Shown piece after piece: positions 11,202-22,224 of a stretch of 64,000 bases of DNA (position 1 is the first letter of the stretch; each line of letters begins with the position of its first letter). Made by a program: the position numbers and the translations under genes. A model generated the notes under the pieces. The model saw only the letters and a list, made by a program, of their open reading frames with translations. It had not been told where the DNA came from and did not search any database. Source of the DNA: Uloborus plumipes (lineage: Eukaryota > Arthropoda > Arachnida > Araneae > Uloboridae); the NCBI GenBank assembly GCA_038373865.1, contig JAXGGA010001677.1:80056-144055 (forward strand), given 5' to 3'.

Positions 11202-11887
11202 CAGTGGTTTCCAACCTGGGGGCGATCATCCCCAAAGGGGCGATAAATTCTTAAGGGGCGATAGGGGGCAATGGGTATTTAGAAGAGAAAATAGCAGTTC
11301 AAAAAGGGTAACGAAAACTGAAATTGTAAACATGTACGAAACCGCTTGTTCAGGGTTCAGACAATTAATCACACGTTAAGAAAGAAACAAATTGAAGTTC
11401 AAGCGCTTCCTCTTTGCACCTCGGATTAACCTTAGGGAGTATTTTATCATTCATTGTCAATTTTATGAATTTTCAGATTTTTAATTTATTTTCCTTCCAA
11501 TTTTTAGTTTCAATGATTTTAACTAATCAGACTCCAGCGTAGAAAAGAAAATAATTTCTTGAAAAATGTACTTCCGTTTTTTGGTAAGTACGTCAATGAA
11601 CTTAGTTAAATGTTTTCCTCAAATGATTATATCAGTTCTCTTTGTGAAAAAAATGGTATTTTAATTATTAATTAATATTTTTAGTTTAAAAGTGATTAGT
11701 CATAATAGCTTTATTGCTTACATTTTGCTTCAAATTAAAGTTAGGTAATTATATTTTTAATATTATAGATGTTCACTTGCTCCAAGTTATGGGTTTTTCG
11801 AGGAAGAAAAAAAAAGAGGGGGAGGGCGATAGGTGTCAGTCAGCATCTTGAAGGAGGTGATGAGCTTGAAAAGGTTGGGAAACACTG
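11202..11887. mobile_element. hAT MITE, CAGTGGTTTCCAACC type
   Basis: 686 bp with ends CAGTGGTTTCCAACCTGGG and AAGGTTGGGAAACACTG, plus an 8-bp duplication CTCTAGAG / CTCTAGAT (11194-11201, 11888-11895; one mismatch). GGGGCGAT words are iterated near the left end. The CAGTG(G/T)TTCCCAACC end is a common hAT terminus. Absence from the opposite palindrome arm confirms it as a separate insertion. The open frame at 11769-11975 spans its border and is spurious. Confidence 0.85.
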
Positions 11888-13028
11888 CTCTAGATCCTAC
11901 CCTTTTCCGCCAGAATACGTTCGCCATTTTTTGCTGTTATACAGACGCAGTCTCACGGAAAATAGTAGGATCTAGAGCTTAAATTCGGATTTTGAGCGAC
12001 TTTTTGGTGCTGTAGGGGGGTTTTAACGCTTTAAACTTTGTAAAATGAATGAAGAGTTTTAGGTTAATTAAAACTATAATTGTTTTTTGCTCACTAGATG
12101 TATAAAGACCGTGAAAACCCAGCTTTAAAGTTGAAAATAATGTTTTTATAACTAACACGTAAAAAAAAGTATTTGTAAAAGCATATCTAAATTATTTCTT
12201 TCTGCAAATGGAAAGTAAATTTAAATGTTATGTGTTTTTGTAAAAAGGTTAGCTTATACCCCAAAAAACTCATCTAATATTATGAGAATAATAAATTTTG
12301 CATTCTGTGATGATTTCTTGGCGTCGAAATAAGTACGATTTTTCAGCCATATTTGAGGCTCCATATCTCTAAAACCAGAACGATATCACTCATAAAATTT
12401 TTGCTACATATTTACTACTATAAGAAGGTTATCCAGTTAATTTTTTGTAGATTTTCATTCAGTCCCTTTTCAGATATTAAATCTCAAAGTTAGCATTTTT
12501 TCTCCAAAATGCCAAGTTTGACAAATTATATAAAAAAATGACTGCCTTCAAATGTTTCACACTACTTCTGGGAATAGTTCTATGAGATATCTATTCAAGG
12601 AAAAAAAGTAAAGAGTGAGTCTTAATTCCTTCTACCCATATTTTTTTACCAAAAATGTAAAATTTCACACAAAAAATCTTATTTTTAAGCCAATTTTGCC
12701 CAAATTTGTTACTAATTATCAGAAAAATAACTAGTATAGAAATTTAGATCATTTTCTGCTTAATCAAGTGGTTTTTAAATCATTTTGATATATTTATAAT
12801 TAAAAAAGTTATAAGAATCTTCAAAAAGTACTCTTTTCATGAAAAGTCGCTTCCGCGGCTACTGAAAAGTGCTTGCCAAAAAAAATTCTGAAGGTTTAAA
12901 AAATATTAAACCGTTGTTTCATGCTCCCAATATAACAGTTAATTAACAGGCAAAAAATTTAAAAAATCAAAAATATCGAGCAACATTGTTTAGTTTTCCT
13001 GTATGATTTCGCATGGATTGACCCACTA

Positions 13029-13840
13029 TAATTCCTTCAAAGTATGATATAAAGATCTGATATGGACCCTACACTACTTAATTTTACGTGTAAATTTCTT
13101 AGTAGATGCCTTAAGTGCTAAAATAGTGCTCGGAGTGAGCAAGATAACAATTCAAACATTTGTATCCCTAGTTTGCTACGAAACAATGCAAAAAAAATGT
13201 TTTACAACGGTTAATCTCCTAAATATCGTCGATTTTAACATCATTCAGTGGATTTTTCGCACAATATCGCCACCAGCGCCAAATTGAACCTGAATCAAAA
13301 AAAAAAAAGAAAAAAGAAAAAAGAAAAAAAATTCGCCAAATTGGCGTCAAGCACTTGGCGATCAAAAGCTTGGCGATATATCGCCAAGTGTTCGCGCCAA
13401 TTCATATCACTTTTGTTAACCAATTCATATCACCTTGCGTTGAAAACACTAATTTACCCGATAAATGGGGTAAAACACCCCCTTGGAACATTCGAATGCA
13501 ATCCCAAAGGAGATGCACAAAAATAAGCCAAAAGAGAAAATAAGAACAATTTTGTTGATAACAGAAACCAACAGAAATCTTACCAAAGTTTACAAGAAGA
13601 AGAAAGTTTTCTTTCCTAGCTTAAAAAACAAAACAATACATTTTCCGAAATGAAACACTTTAAAAAGAACGATGCAATATCGCAATTGATACGATATTTG
13701 GTTAATCTGTGCTTTAGGTACCATTTTCTCTCTAAATGGGCGAAAGGCGCGTCAAGCGTGGTAACCCTGGCTATTTTGCGTAGTTGACTTTTTGAAAACG
13801 CGCCAAGCAGGATCCCAAAGCATCTTCACCGGGAAAAAGA
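13029..13840. repeat. Repeat-derived stretch with iterated ATCGCCAAG words
   Basis: Between 13260 and 13400 the words TCGCCA, TTGGCGT, CTTGGCGATC, TTGGCGATATATCGCCAAG and GCGCCAAT recur on both strands, around a long A-rich tract. A related array, ATATCGCCAAGT three times, is at 46420-46470. The overlapping frames at 13248-13543 are artefacts of this array. Confidence 0.4.
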
Positions 13841-14110
13841 CAGGGTTGCCAGAGAATTGGAACAAAAAATACTACGCCTCCTCTAAAAAAATATTACAAA
13901 ATACTACTGTTTCCAAACGTTGCCAAAATCAATGTTGCTGAAATGTGAAATCTATGAAAATGAAAAAAAAAAAAAAAAAAAAAATCCGCCAAATCTTTTA
14001 ATTAAGTCATTAGTATATTGGAAACAGGGTTGCCAGAAAAATACTACGCTACTTATTTGGGCGGAAAAAATATTACCGTAGAATCAAAAATACTACGTCT
14101 GGCAACGCTG
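13841..14110 (+). mobile_element. hAT MITE, CAGGGTTGCCAGA type
   Basis: 270 bp with left end CAGGGTTGCCAGAG and right end TCTGGCAACGCTG. A perfect 8-bp duplication GAAAAAGA (13833-13840, 14111-14118) flanks it. A second CAGGGTTGCCAGAAAAATAC lies inside at 14026, so it looks like a partially duplicated element. AATACTACG words recur. Non-coding. Confidence 0.75.
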
Positions 14111-14619
14111 GAAAAAGAACGAAACAAAAATAAGTATGAACACGTAACCATAGTAACAACATGAAAAGTTGATTTCCGTTGATAAAATAATTCATTTTCT
14201 CTCTCTTTTTAAACAAATTTTATTCTAGAGCTCAACCATTTTAGAATCGTTTGGCTTGCTTTACTGAAGGTAAGCCTTGAATTCCGGGATTCTAAAAACA
14301 ATTGTTACAGCTCTCCTGAGGATCGTAGAAACTTCGAAAAAACTTCATTTTGTGCAGAAAATTTCAAGCTTTCGAATGACATAAGACTTGAAAATGTGTA
14401 TGAAATATTTCTTCCCTATTTTATCGAATTTCCGCTAAGAATTCGAATAGAAAAAGAACGGAATGGAATTTTCGAAAAATCGCTTCGAGGTGCAAAACTA
14501 CATGCTACAAACTAATTTTGTGCCAAGTGGCATGAAAATCGACCGAACGGTTTTGGCGCTACGCGCGTAACAGACGGAAGGACAGACAGACCCACCTTCA
14601 GCTTTATTATTAGTAGAGA

Positions 14620-15068
14620 TAATCGAAATCTAGCAAAGTTAATTATTTGAATTAAATTTTTTAACTTGAAATCAACTTCATTCCTTTTTTTTAGAATTTT
14701 TTATATCATTCAAATGGACTTAATTAAATCCCCGCGTCTCTAGAACTTCAAACGAAACAAGTCCATAGTTATTAAAGGACAAAATTCAGATTTCGATCAA
14801 AACATAACATGTTCATCCCTCACAATTTTCCTTTAAATATCAAAGTAAACATAGTGTTGTTTTTTAAAAACTTTGTAAGAACCAATAATGTGCATCGCCT
14901 ACAGCATTGATCGTTTGAAATTAATTACATTTATTTCAACTGTAATTTTTCAGTGCAAAAACCTTAATTTTGTTTCATTTTCGTTTATCGTTGAAAATGC
15001 ATTAGCTTTTTTTTAATCTAAGAGAAATTAACGTCTGCCAATTTGATTGATAGCAAATATTCTCAAAT

Positions 15069-15072
<4 letters not shown>
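14620..15072. other. AT-rich sequence without recognised feature
   Basis: Nothing beyond low-complexity A/T words is seen here. Confidence 0.5.
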
Positions 15073-15155
<83 letters not shown>

Positions 15156-15171
15156 CATACATATATATATA
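15073..15171. repeat. (TA)n microsatellite
   Basis: About 75 bp of uninterrupted TA dinucleotides, then ACATACATACATATATATAT. It produces a false tyrosine/isoleucine frame on the reverse strand. It lies about 70 bp from the 3' end of the mariner remnant. Confidence 0.95.
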
Positions 15172-15310
15172 TTGATGAACTGATGAATCAATACCGTTAC
15201 GCACATAGTTAGGATTTATTTCATTTTTTTTTTTTAATAAAATGGCAGTTACCAAGAAAAATTTCGTTTTTTTTCCTTGCTCTCCAAAATGTTAATGCTT
15301 AGAATTGGTT

Positions 15311-16223
15311 TTATTGTTTTTCAAAATATTCTCCATGTTGATCTATACACTTTTGCATGCGTATGAACCAGTTTTAAAGCATTTTTTCCACTCCATTTGA
15401 GGTAACTCCAAAATGTGCATCTTGAAGGTATTTACCGCTTCTTGGGGGGGTCGAAAATCGTTGACCTCTTAATTTATTTTTGATGTACGGGAACAGAAAA
15501 AAGTCATTAGGTGCCAAATCGACTGTATGGCGGATGACCCATCAATTCAATATTTTGGCCGGTCAAAAACTCTTTTGTTTGAGCCGACCCATGTGAGCTC
15601 GCATTATCGTGATGCAGGATGATTCGCCGTGTCTTGTGCTTTTTACGGATTTCTTCGATGACTTGTGGCAAACAAAGGGTAGTGTACCATTCATAATGGA
15701 CTGTTTTGTCATTTTCCAACACTACTGTTGTGATATGACCGGTAATTCCGAAAAAACAAGCAACCATTTGCTTTGATGTGCTCCTTCCACGAACAACTTT
15801 GGTTGGATTTGGTTCGTCTCGGAAGACCCAAACAGTCGATTGCTGCTTTGTTTCGGGCTCATATGCATAGATCCAAGTTTCGTCACCTATGCAGATGTTT
15901 TACACTGCTTGTGATGTTCCATGAATGAATTTTTTCAGCATAGCCTTGCACCAATCGACACGATCCTGCTTTTGAGCGTTTGTCAAATTATGCGGGATAA
16001 AACGGGAACAATTTCTTTTACACCCAAAATGTTCATGTAAAATCCTATTGACACTCGTCATGCTGATGCCCAGAGAGGCCTCAATCTCACGATAGGTCAC
16101 ATGACGATTTTGCTTAATCAGTTCACGAACAGCATCGACATTTTCCGACACAACAGCTGATTTTGGACGACCTTCACGGGATTCATCCTGGAGTGAACGC
16201 CGACCACGATTAAATTCGTTGTA
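15311..16223 (-). pseudogene. mariner transposase, central and C-terminal part
   Basis: The readable protein runs from NEFNRGRRSLQDESREGRP through an HTH region (HVTYREIEASLGIS), the linker IPHNLTNAQKQDRVDWCKAML, the first catalytic Asp (GDETWIYAYEPETKQQS), the second (ILHHDNASSH) and the third (PPYS...DLAPNDFFLFP), ending GEYFEKQ and a stop at 15311. The second and third Asp fit mariner D,D34D spacing. Damage includes an in-frame stop just before NICIGDETW (about 15899), a short deletion breaking the frame at PPYS/DLAP (about 15517), and a stop in the C-terminal third. The methionine at 16265 seen in a naive translation lies inside the inserted transposon. The enzyme cannot be active. Confidence 0.9.
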
Positions 16224-16558
16224 GGGTAGACAGACCAGTGAATGACCACTTAAGCAAAATTTCATTTTTAAAAAATCGTAGTAATTTTAAATACTGTAAT
16301 ACTTTGTTCGTGATAGTTTAAATAGTTTTATTGATCTATGTAAATGCGTAAAAGAAATGATGGAACTTGAAAGGTACCGCTTCCGGCTTTTTGGGGTGTT
16401 CGAAGGAAAAGTGGCGCAAAGACCCAGTGAATGACCACCTCTGACCCAATGAATGACCACTAATTTGACCAGTGAATGACCACCTTAAATTTTGAGTTAG
16501 AAATACTTGAAGTGGGTTTTAGATATTTTCACTTTTGTATATTTTTATATGGCATGTA

Positions 16559-17949
16559 CACTGTTAAAACTAATGGTTGCAATTGGCACCTTTCCGGGGT
16601 GAAACGCTTGTAACAGGAGCGGCACCCAGTAGGGTGCCGAGATTTCACCCTTGGCTTGGGTGAAAAACTGGCACCCTCAATTCCACGAGCAGCGCGGGTG
16701 AAAGATGGAACCGTATAGGAGAGCATAATGGCACCCTCACTGTTCACTATTGCAGATCCCCCCTGTGCTGTGTGCGTTTTTGTTTTTCAATTGTGTTTAC
16801 TTTTATTTATTGCTTTTATTCACAAAGTCTTGGTACATTTTCACCTTGAATTCCGATTTGAAAATGATCGAAACTTGTAATTTAAGGCATTTTCTCACAG
16901 TTCAGACTTTCCAACATATTTTAAAAGGATTCGTGACTTGAATTAAACTCAGTAGTTTTAAAATGCTATTGACATTTACTGCAGCATTATCTGTACCGAA
17001 AATGAAGAGGGAAGGTATTTTATGGATCCCTTTCAAAAACAATCAAAAATATTCAGTTGTATTATTCTTATAATAAACAATTGAATCGCTTCATTAACTT
17101 ATAAAATTTTAATCAAGGGTAACATATTAATAGGTATGTATAGTTCGACATTTAAATATCTTTATGGAATAAAATATATCGGGTATTTGAAAAGCAGTGT
17201 TTGTTAAACGTCAAGTTTCTCGACAGATTAAAAATCGAAATATATTTTAAGGATCAATTCAACTGATGGAACAAAAAAAGTAAGCTCTGGCGATAACGAA
17301 CTCAGCATTTGTTATCAATAACGCCAACGAAAGATATTAGCGACAGCACGAAATGCATGGCATTAAAATAGCATATACATATACGTATGATAAAAACAAA
17401 TAAGAAAGAAAGAAAGAGTCATTCAGAGTTTCTTTTTTTCCCTTCCCTTCGCGTTCTGCTGCTTGTTTGTATCTGCACGGCAAAAGAGATTCGCTGCACA
17501 GAGATAAATTTCCGTTCGTACACTTTGAAATGATTGTACAAATATGTTGGAAATTCTTAGAACTATTATCAAATGCATGTACTTACGTGAGAATTCGAAG
17601 ACTAATATGAAGACTTAATCCATTTTTGTAATAAACTCAAGGTGAAATCCAAGACTGTGAAAACACTGAACCGAAAATTCTGTCGTGTCGACATAAACAA
17701 GATGTCCGCCATTCAAATGGTTGATGATGATGATGAGACCTCGCGCAGGCGCATTCTGTCAAAGGTGCCTTTTGGTACGACGAGATGTCTCACTGAGCAT
17801 GCGCAAGCTTCATTCACCCCAAAGGGTGCCGATGGGAGGCTTTTTAGTGCGGTAAGAGCATTTCAAATTCGCTGTGGCACCCCGTGGCACCTTGCTTTCA
17901 CCCAAACTTTCTTATTGGCACCCCTGCGTCACCCGTAGTTTTTACAGTG
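16559..17949. mobile_element. TA-flanked element with iterated GGCACCC/GGGTGCC
   Basis: 1391 bp with inverted ends CACTGTTAAAACTA and TAGTTTTTACAGTG, flanked by TA (16557-16558, 17950-17951). The words GGCACC, GGGTGCC and TTCACCC recur many times in the first 200 bp and last 150 bp in both orientations. The open frames at 16529-16747 (-) and 17642-17938 (+) are largely made of these repeats and carry no domain. Non-autonomous. Confidence 0.75.
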
Positions 17950-18507
17950 TAGTGATCCATTACTTTTAGTGTTTATTTATGTATTACATTTCGGGTTTAT
18001 TTATTTATTTATTCGAACTTTCTTTTACATCGTAAAGGTAGTATTGTAATTGTGGAAAAACTTCCCCTCAATTTTCGATCTAAAATTTTCTTTTAATCAC
18101 GCTTAATGAATGCTGAGTGTTTTTTTTCGGCCTATTTGCACATGCATTTGTACCTACGAACGTATGGACAACAGAAAAATACATGACGGCTTTCTACGTA
18201 TGTAGGTATGTATTCATGTTTTATGTATGTATCTCGCATAACTCAAAAACTGTGTGGCGTAGAAGATTGAAATCTCGCATGTGAACTTTGAGTGGGGTCT
18301 AGTTAAGCCAAGCTTTCTCTAATTCTCAACCCCTCTCTTTGTCAAAAATTTTCAACTCAAAAGTAGCTTGTAGACGGGAATGTCAAGCACGGAAAGCGAA
18401 TAGCTTAGGTAGTTTTTTGACACTCGTTCCGAGAGAAAACGTCAATCTCAAAAAAGGCTCTTAGCGAGCCTCTTCTAATATAAAATGCATCGGTTCAAGA
18501 GCCCACC

Positions 18508-18633
18508 ATGCTGACCACCGTGAAGCCCCCGAAGTGTATTGTTGAGAATGAAATTGTTCTAGTCGAGTGCTTCACTGAAAACCCGAAGCATCAACCTGCC
18601 GCAGGCGGATTGCACGAGCTGCCTTGGTGGCAG
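18508..18633 (+). CDS. Exon-like fragment with a splice donor, inside a transposon
   Basis: An ATG in good context (GCCCACCATG) opens 42 codons, beginning MLTTVKPPKCIVENEIVLVE and ending GGLHELPWWQ. It then meets a consensus donor CAG|GTAAGG at a codon boundary, and the frame closes three codons later. Base composition is much richer in G/C than the surroundings and codon choice is non-repetitive. It does not resemble a transposase. It sits within the 16224-19793 TIR element, so it may be a captured host exon or a first exon of an unknown element gene. No partner exon was identified and I do not recognise the protein. Confidence 0.35.
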
Positions 18634-19793
18634 GTAAGGTTTTAAAATCTGCCGAAATGTTTTTGAAAAGATTCCAAATTTAGCGAGTTTCTGTGTGAAA
18701 CGGCAAAAATCTTTTACGTGATTTGTAGATAGTCGTCATGCACGTGCAAACGGTTAAAATGCGTGATCAATTTCTCGACAAGTCTTTAAATTTAACTCTT
18801 TTTTAAAAAACTTCGCCAGACTTTATAAAGTTATATCTCGATATTGGGCTGACGAGGGCAAATACCCCCCCCCCCAAAAAAAAGATGTCTTGATATGTTC
18901 TTTCGATTGCTAATTATTTAAACTCTTTGCATTATTACACTATTCGCATGATGGTTCTCTGGGCAACCGTACCTAAATATCGAATTTTGTCTGAATGCTG
19001 GCGTTACTTCTAGAGAGATGACAGTCAAAAACGTGACGAAAGGATTAAAAAACAGAAAGCGAGTATATATTTTTTGAATAACTGAAGTGACGAAAAACTC
19101 AGTGGCCGTTCAGAGGGGTTGGGGGATTTTCACTGCAAGGGGAAATTTTAACATTAGGTTCATTGGGCAAAATATCCGTGCCACGAAAAATTGGCCATTA
19201 AGAGGGGTCTCCGCTTAGTAGAGGTGGTCGCTCTAAGAGATTTTCGGTATGCTCAGCTGTTAATGTGCAAGATGAATTAAAGCAATAAAAACCGCAGTAG
19301 TTTTCTTTAATTTTTCAAAACAACATTAAAATCCCAGTGAATGAACAGCTGGTCATTCACTGGCTTTTCAGAGTTTTTCTGACCCAGTGAGTGACCACCC
19401 CGTAAAGCTAAAATCTACACATTCTATAAAGATTGAAACAATTAAAATCATACCCTGAATATACATACTAAATGATTCTTTTGTATAATTTAAAAAAAAT
19501 GAATTTATAAATACAATTAGTGCGAATCAAAGTAGTTGTATACACAAAACCATCCTTATTATTTTAGAACAGAAAAAGAAATGGCGCACGGCTGTAAACA
19601 TTCTATAATTTTTTACTAGAAAAATACATGACCAAAATAATCAATTAGGTATCAGATAGCTCAGAATTTGAAGGAAGAAAGCTATTGAAGCCAATTTATC
19701 TTTAAAAAAAAAATAATTTAGAACCTTATTTTTTAAGAAATACTGCGAAGTGGTCATTTACTGGGTGGTGCTCATTCACTGGTCGGTATACCC

Positions 19794-19934
19794 TACCAGT
19801 TTTTTACAGAGCTATAAGATGGTGCATTTACTGCTGTATAAATAATTAAGTTCATCCGCGCATTCTTGTCTTGATAATCCACGTCGATAGCTATGAAAAA
19901 TTATCGCCCGAAAATGTTCACGATTCAGCTGCAT
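19794..19934 (-). pseudogene. mariner transposase, N-terminal part
   Basis: Reading leftward from an ATG at 19934-19932: MQLNREHFRAIIFHSYRRG, then LSRQECADELNYLY, a frameshift, then AVNAPSYSSVKNWY. This is the first helix-turn-helix of the mariner transposase. It joins in frame to NEFNRGR at 16223 once the insertion is removed. The frameshift lies near 19838. The frame on the opposite strand (19871-20134) is a shadow. Confidence 0.85.
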
Positions 19935-20045
19935 TTTCTGTCCGAGAGAACTTTTTAATTAACTACAAAAAACACATTGCGATAAAAATGGAAAATTGTT
20001 CTTTGGAATTTATGGTAAAAAAAGTTAAATTTTTATTTGGAATCG

Positions 20046-22219
20046 TCTGCGGTAGCCTAGCAACTCTTGATGTTGCCAAGGCCAGAAACTTAAGTAGCAA
20101 CCTATTAACTTCCATACATAAGCGTCTATTCTGATATCAATTTTTTCAAGTTAAAGAATACAAAGTAGAGATGGGTTTTTCTCCCTTAAATGCTGCTAAT
20201 GATAATCGTATTTTTTAAGAAGCGCAATAAAAATGTAACGCAATTTATCGATTTAAATTCTTTTCATTAAATAAATCTTTCATTTTCAAAGTAACGGGGG
20301 ACAAGATCAATGTTTTAATGGTCCTTTGTCTTGTCTGGAAAACAAAATAATTCCAAATAAAATCGAAACTAAAATAAATTATGTGGTGATAACAAAATAT
20401 TGTTTCACGGTATAAAATAGTCTGATCTTAACTATAAATAACACAATTGTTTTTAACGTTAGTTGAAAGTGTTGAAACATTCTTATTGTGATTAAGAAAA
20501 TTTATTTTCTCATAAAATGTTTATGTATAAAATGTCGCAACTAATACTTCTTCATTTGTGCTGTGATTTTTAAATTATCATTTTTTGTTACGTACTAAAC
20601 TAAACTCAGCGTGACATCATCCTTAAAGGACCCAGGTCTACTCAGTCCATCTCTGTTTTCTTGACCAAGGGATATGGGGTACAAGGCAAACGTTCCAGTT
20701 GGGTAGTCAGCCGAACGTAAACAGCCCCAGTGTTTCGTCCCCAAGTTTGGTATTCATTTTATTGTTTAGAAAAATAAAGAATGCCTTTGAACACCTATGA
20801 TTGATTCTAAAAATAAATCTCGTATTTTTTATTCAAATTGTAGCTTGCTATTCTAAAGATGATAGAAAACTGAATTATTTTTGTTTAGTTTCATTTTGAG
20901 CCTGATTTAATTAAATTATGAAGTACTGTCTAAAAAAATCCAAAATACAATATTGTTAAACAATTCAAGATCAAATGTTTCGTGATGAAATATGATTTTA
21001 AAAAGTCGTAAATAAAGCAAAGATTACAAATAATCTGCTGCAGATAGCTATTCCCCTTCATAAGAGCTAAAGACATTCATAATTGCTACACGGACTCAAC
21101 TCGCAATAAGAAAGTTTACACCATGTAGTTTTGACTTGATTTAGTAAAAAAAACACTTAACTTATACTCCCAAAATGCACGAAAGACGGATTCAACTGCT
21201 TTTCAATTATTTTATACAACTACTTCAATAATTTATTTTGTTTTCACCAGACCAAGACAACACTTCGTATCAAACAAAAACGAGAGGTTTCAGCTGTACC
21301 TCCTACACCATTTTACCCAACTTACCCCTACGGTGAATATTTCTAACATCTCCCCATCATACTTTGTTTTTGTGTATTTTATATGTATTTTAAAAACGAA
21401 AATTCACGATAGATTCCTACTTTGACTATTTTTTAAGTTGCGCATTAACCATTGGCCCGTTTTGAAATGAAAAATTTTTAATTCGCAAAAATATTACGCA
21501 TCAAATTACATATTATGAACTTGTATTCAATTTCTCAATAAACTAACGGCATCAAACACAGCTTTAACCTTTTAGTGGCGGTTAAAGTATTTCTAGTTTC
21601 CTAAAAAGTGAAGCTAAAGCTGCTGAATAATTAACAGAGTAAATGGCTTACATTTTTTTGTGATGAGTAACAGTTTACAACAATACTCAACTGCAGCCAC
21701 CAACAACAATTTTGAAATTTAAAGTGAATCCTAGATTTTTCTGATTAGAATTTCATTTCTCAATGCCCCTTGGGGACCGAAACAATTTCGGAATACCCTC
21801 TTAATTCGCTTGCATCACCAGTTAATTTGAATTTTTGAACGCATCAAAAATAGCGCTTTGCTGCGTTTTTAAAAAAGTGATTATGTTAATACAATTCATT
21901 AAAACATCGTAAAATGTTAATTTTCGTAATTAGTTTACCTACAAAAGCAAGATTACGGCAAATTTTTCCTGCACCAGTTTAGTATTTTTATGAATTCGGA
22001 ATTACATATGCCACCGCACGCCATTTATCATAAAAAGGCAATTCTTTTCAAATATGTTATAAGATTTTAATTTGCATTTGATTAATATTCAAATGATTAA
22101 TTAAAGAAACACTTCTAAAAAACATTATGATGCAAATCAGAAATCCTTGGTAGGGGATAATTTTTATATCCCCTACTTTTTATATATAACAGAGCTTTAT
22201 GTAGTTACCTGTTTATACA
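20046..22219. other. AT-rich sequence, one moderately complex patch
   Basis: No coding feature is supported. A patch of balanced composition at about 20620-20760 (GACCCAGGTCTACTCAGTCC ... GTTTCGTCCCCAAG) has no long open frame and may be repeat-derived. Confidence 0.45.
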
Positions 22220-22224
22220 TTCTG

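Larger units (their letters stand above)
9573..13024. mobile_element. Giant palindromic (foldback) element
   Basis: Nearly the whole segment is a long inverted repeat. The left arm starts GGGTCAATCCATG; the right arm ends CATGGATTGACCC. Arms of about 1.1 kb stay alignable end to end, for example CTTTATACATCTAGTGAGC at 10491 against its complement near 12090-12110. The loop is about 11896-11960. Flanks are ACTA on both sides (9569-9572, 13025-13028). The left arm carries two later insertions that the right arm lacks (10526-11096, 11202-11887). No coding frame is seen. Superfamily unknown. Confidence 0.8.
9469..14619 (+). mobile_element. Composite repeat block with nested insertions
   Basis: The left border reads CTAGCGGTACCCGCACGGC. 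The right border reads TTTATTATTAGTAGAGAT after GGACAGACAGACCC. These end signatures resemble those of a widespread non-coding arthropod repeat, but the class is uncertain. Between them lie the palindromic element (9573-13024) with its own passengers and a hAT MITE (13841-14110). No reverse transcriptase or transposase frame survives. Whether both borders belong to one original element is inference. Confidence 0.4.
16224..19793. mobile_element. 3.57-kb TA-flanked element with iterated CCAGTGAATGACCAC
   Basis: Left end GGGTAGACAGACCAGTG, right end complementary to GGGTATACCGACCAGTG, flanked by TA (16222-16223, 19794-19795). The 15-mer CCAGTGAATGACCAC recurs near both ends: 16235, then three variants between 16422 and 16485 on the left, and about 19330, 19345, 19381, 19750 and 19770 on the right, in both orientations. 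The interior holds another transposon (16559-17949), an exon-like segment (18508-18633) and TGGCCATTAAGAGGGGT-like words near 19190. No transposase frame is intact. TA duplication suggests a Tc1/mariner/pogo-like or other TA-targeting superfamily. Confidence 0.75.
15245..20045 (-). mobile_element. Degenerate mariner element, split by a later transposon
   Basis: Minus-strand mariner. Its 3' part is at 15245-16223 and its 5' part at 19794-20045, separated by a 3570-bp TA-flanked insertion. The outer ends pair imperfectly: TTACCAAGAAAAATTTCG at the left against the complement of AAATTTTTATTTGGAA at the right. Removing the insert with one TA restores the reading frame across the junction (SVKNWYNEFNRG), which is strong evidence for the nesting order. 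Confidence 0.85.

Noticed and set aside
15028..15255. 75-codon frame with alternating Ile-Tyr
   Set aside because: Translation of the TA microsatellite.
16224..16265. Methionine start for the mariner transposase at 16265
   Set aside because: This stretch belongs to the inserted TIR element; the true N-terminus is at 19794-19934.
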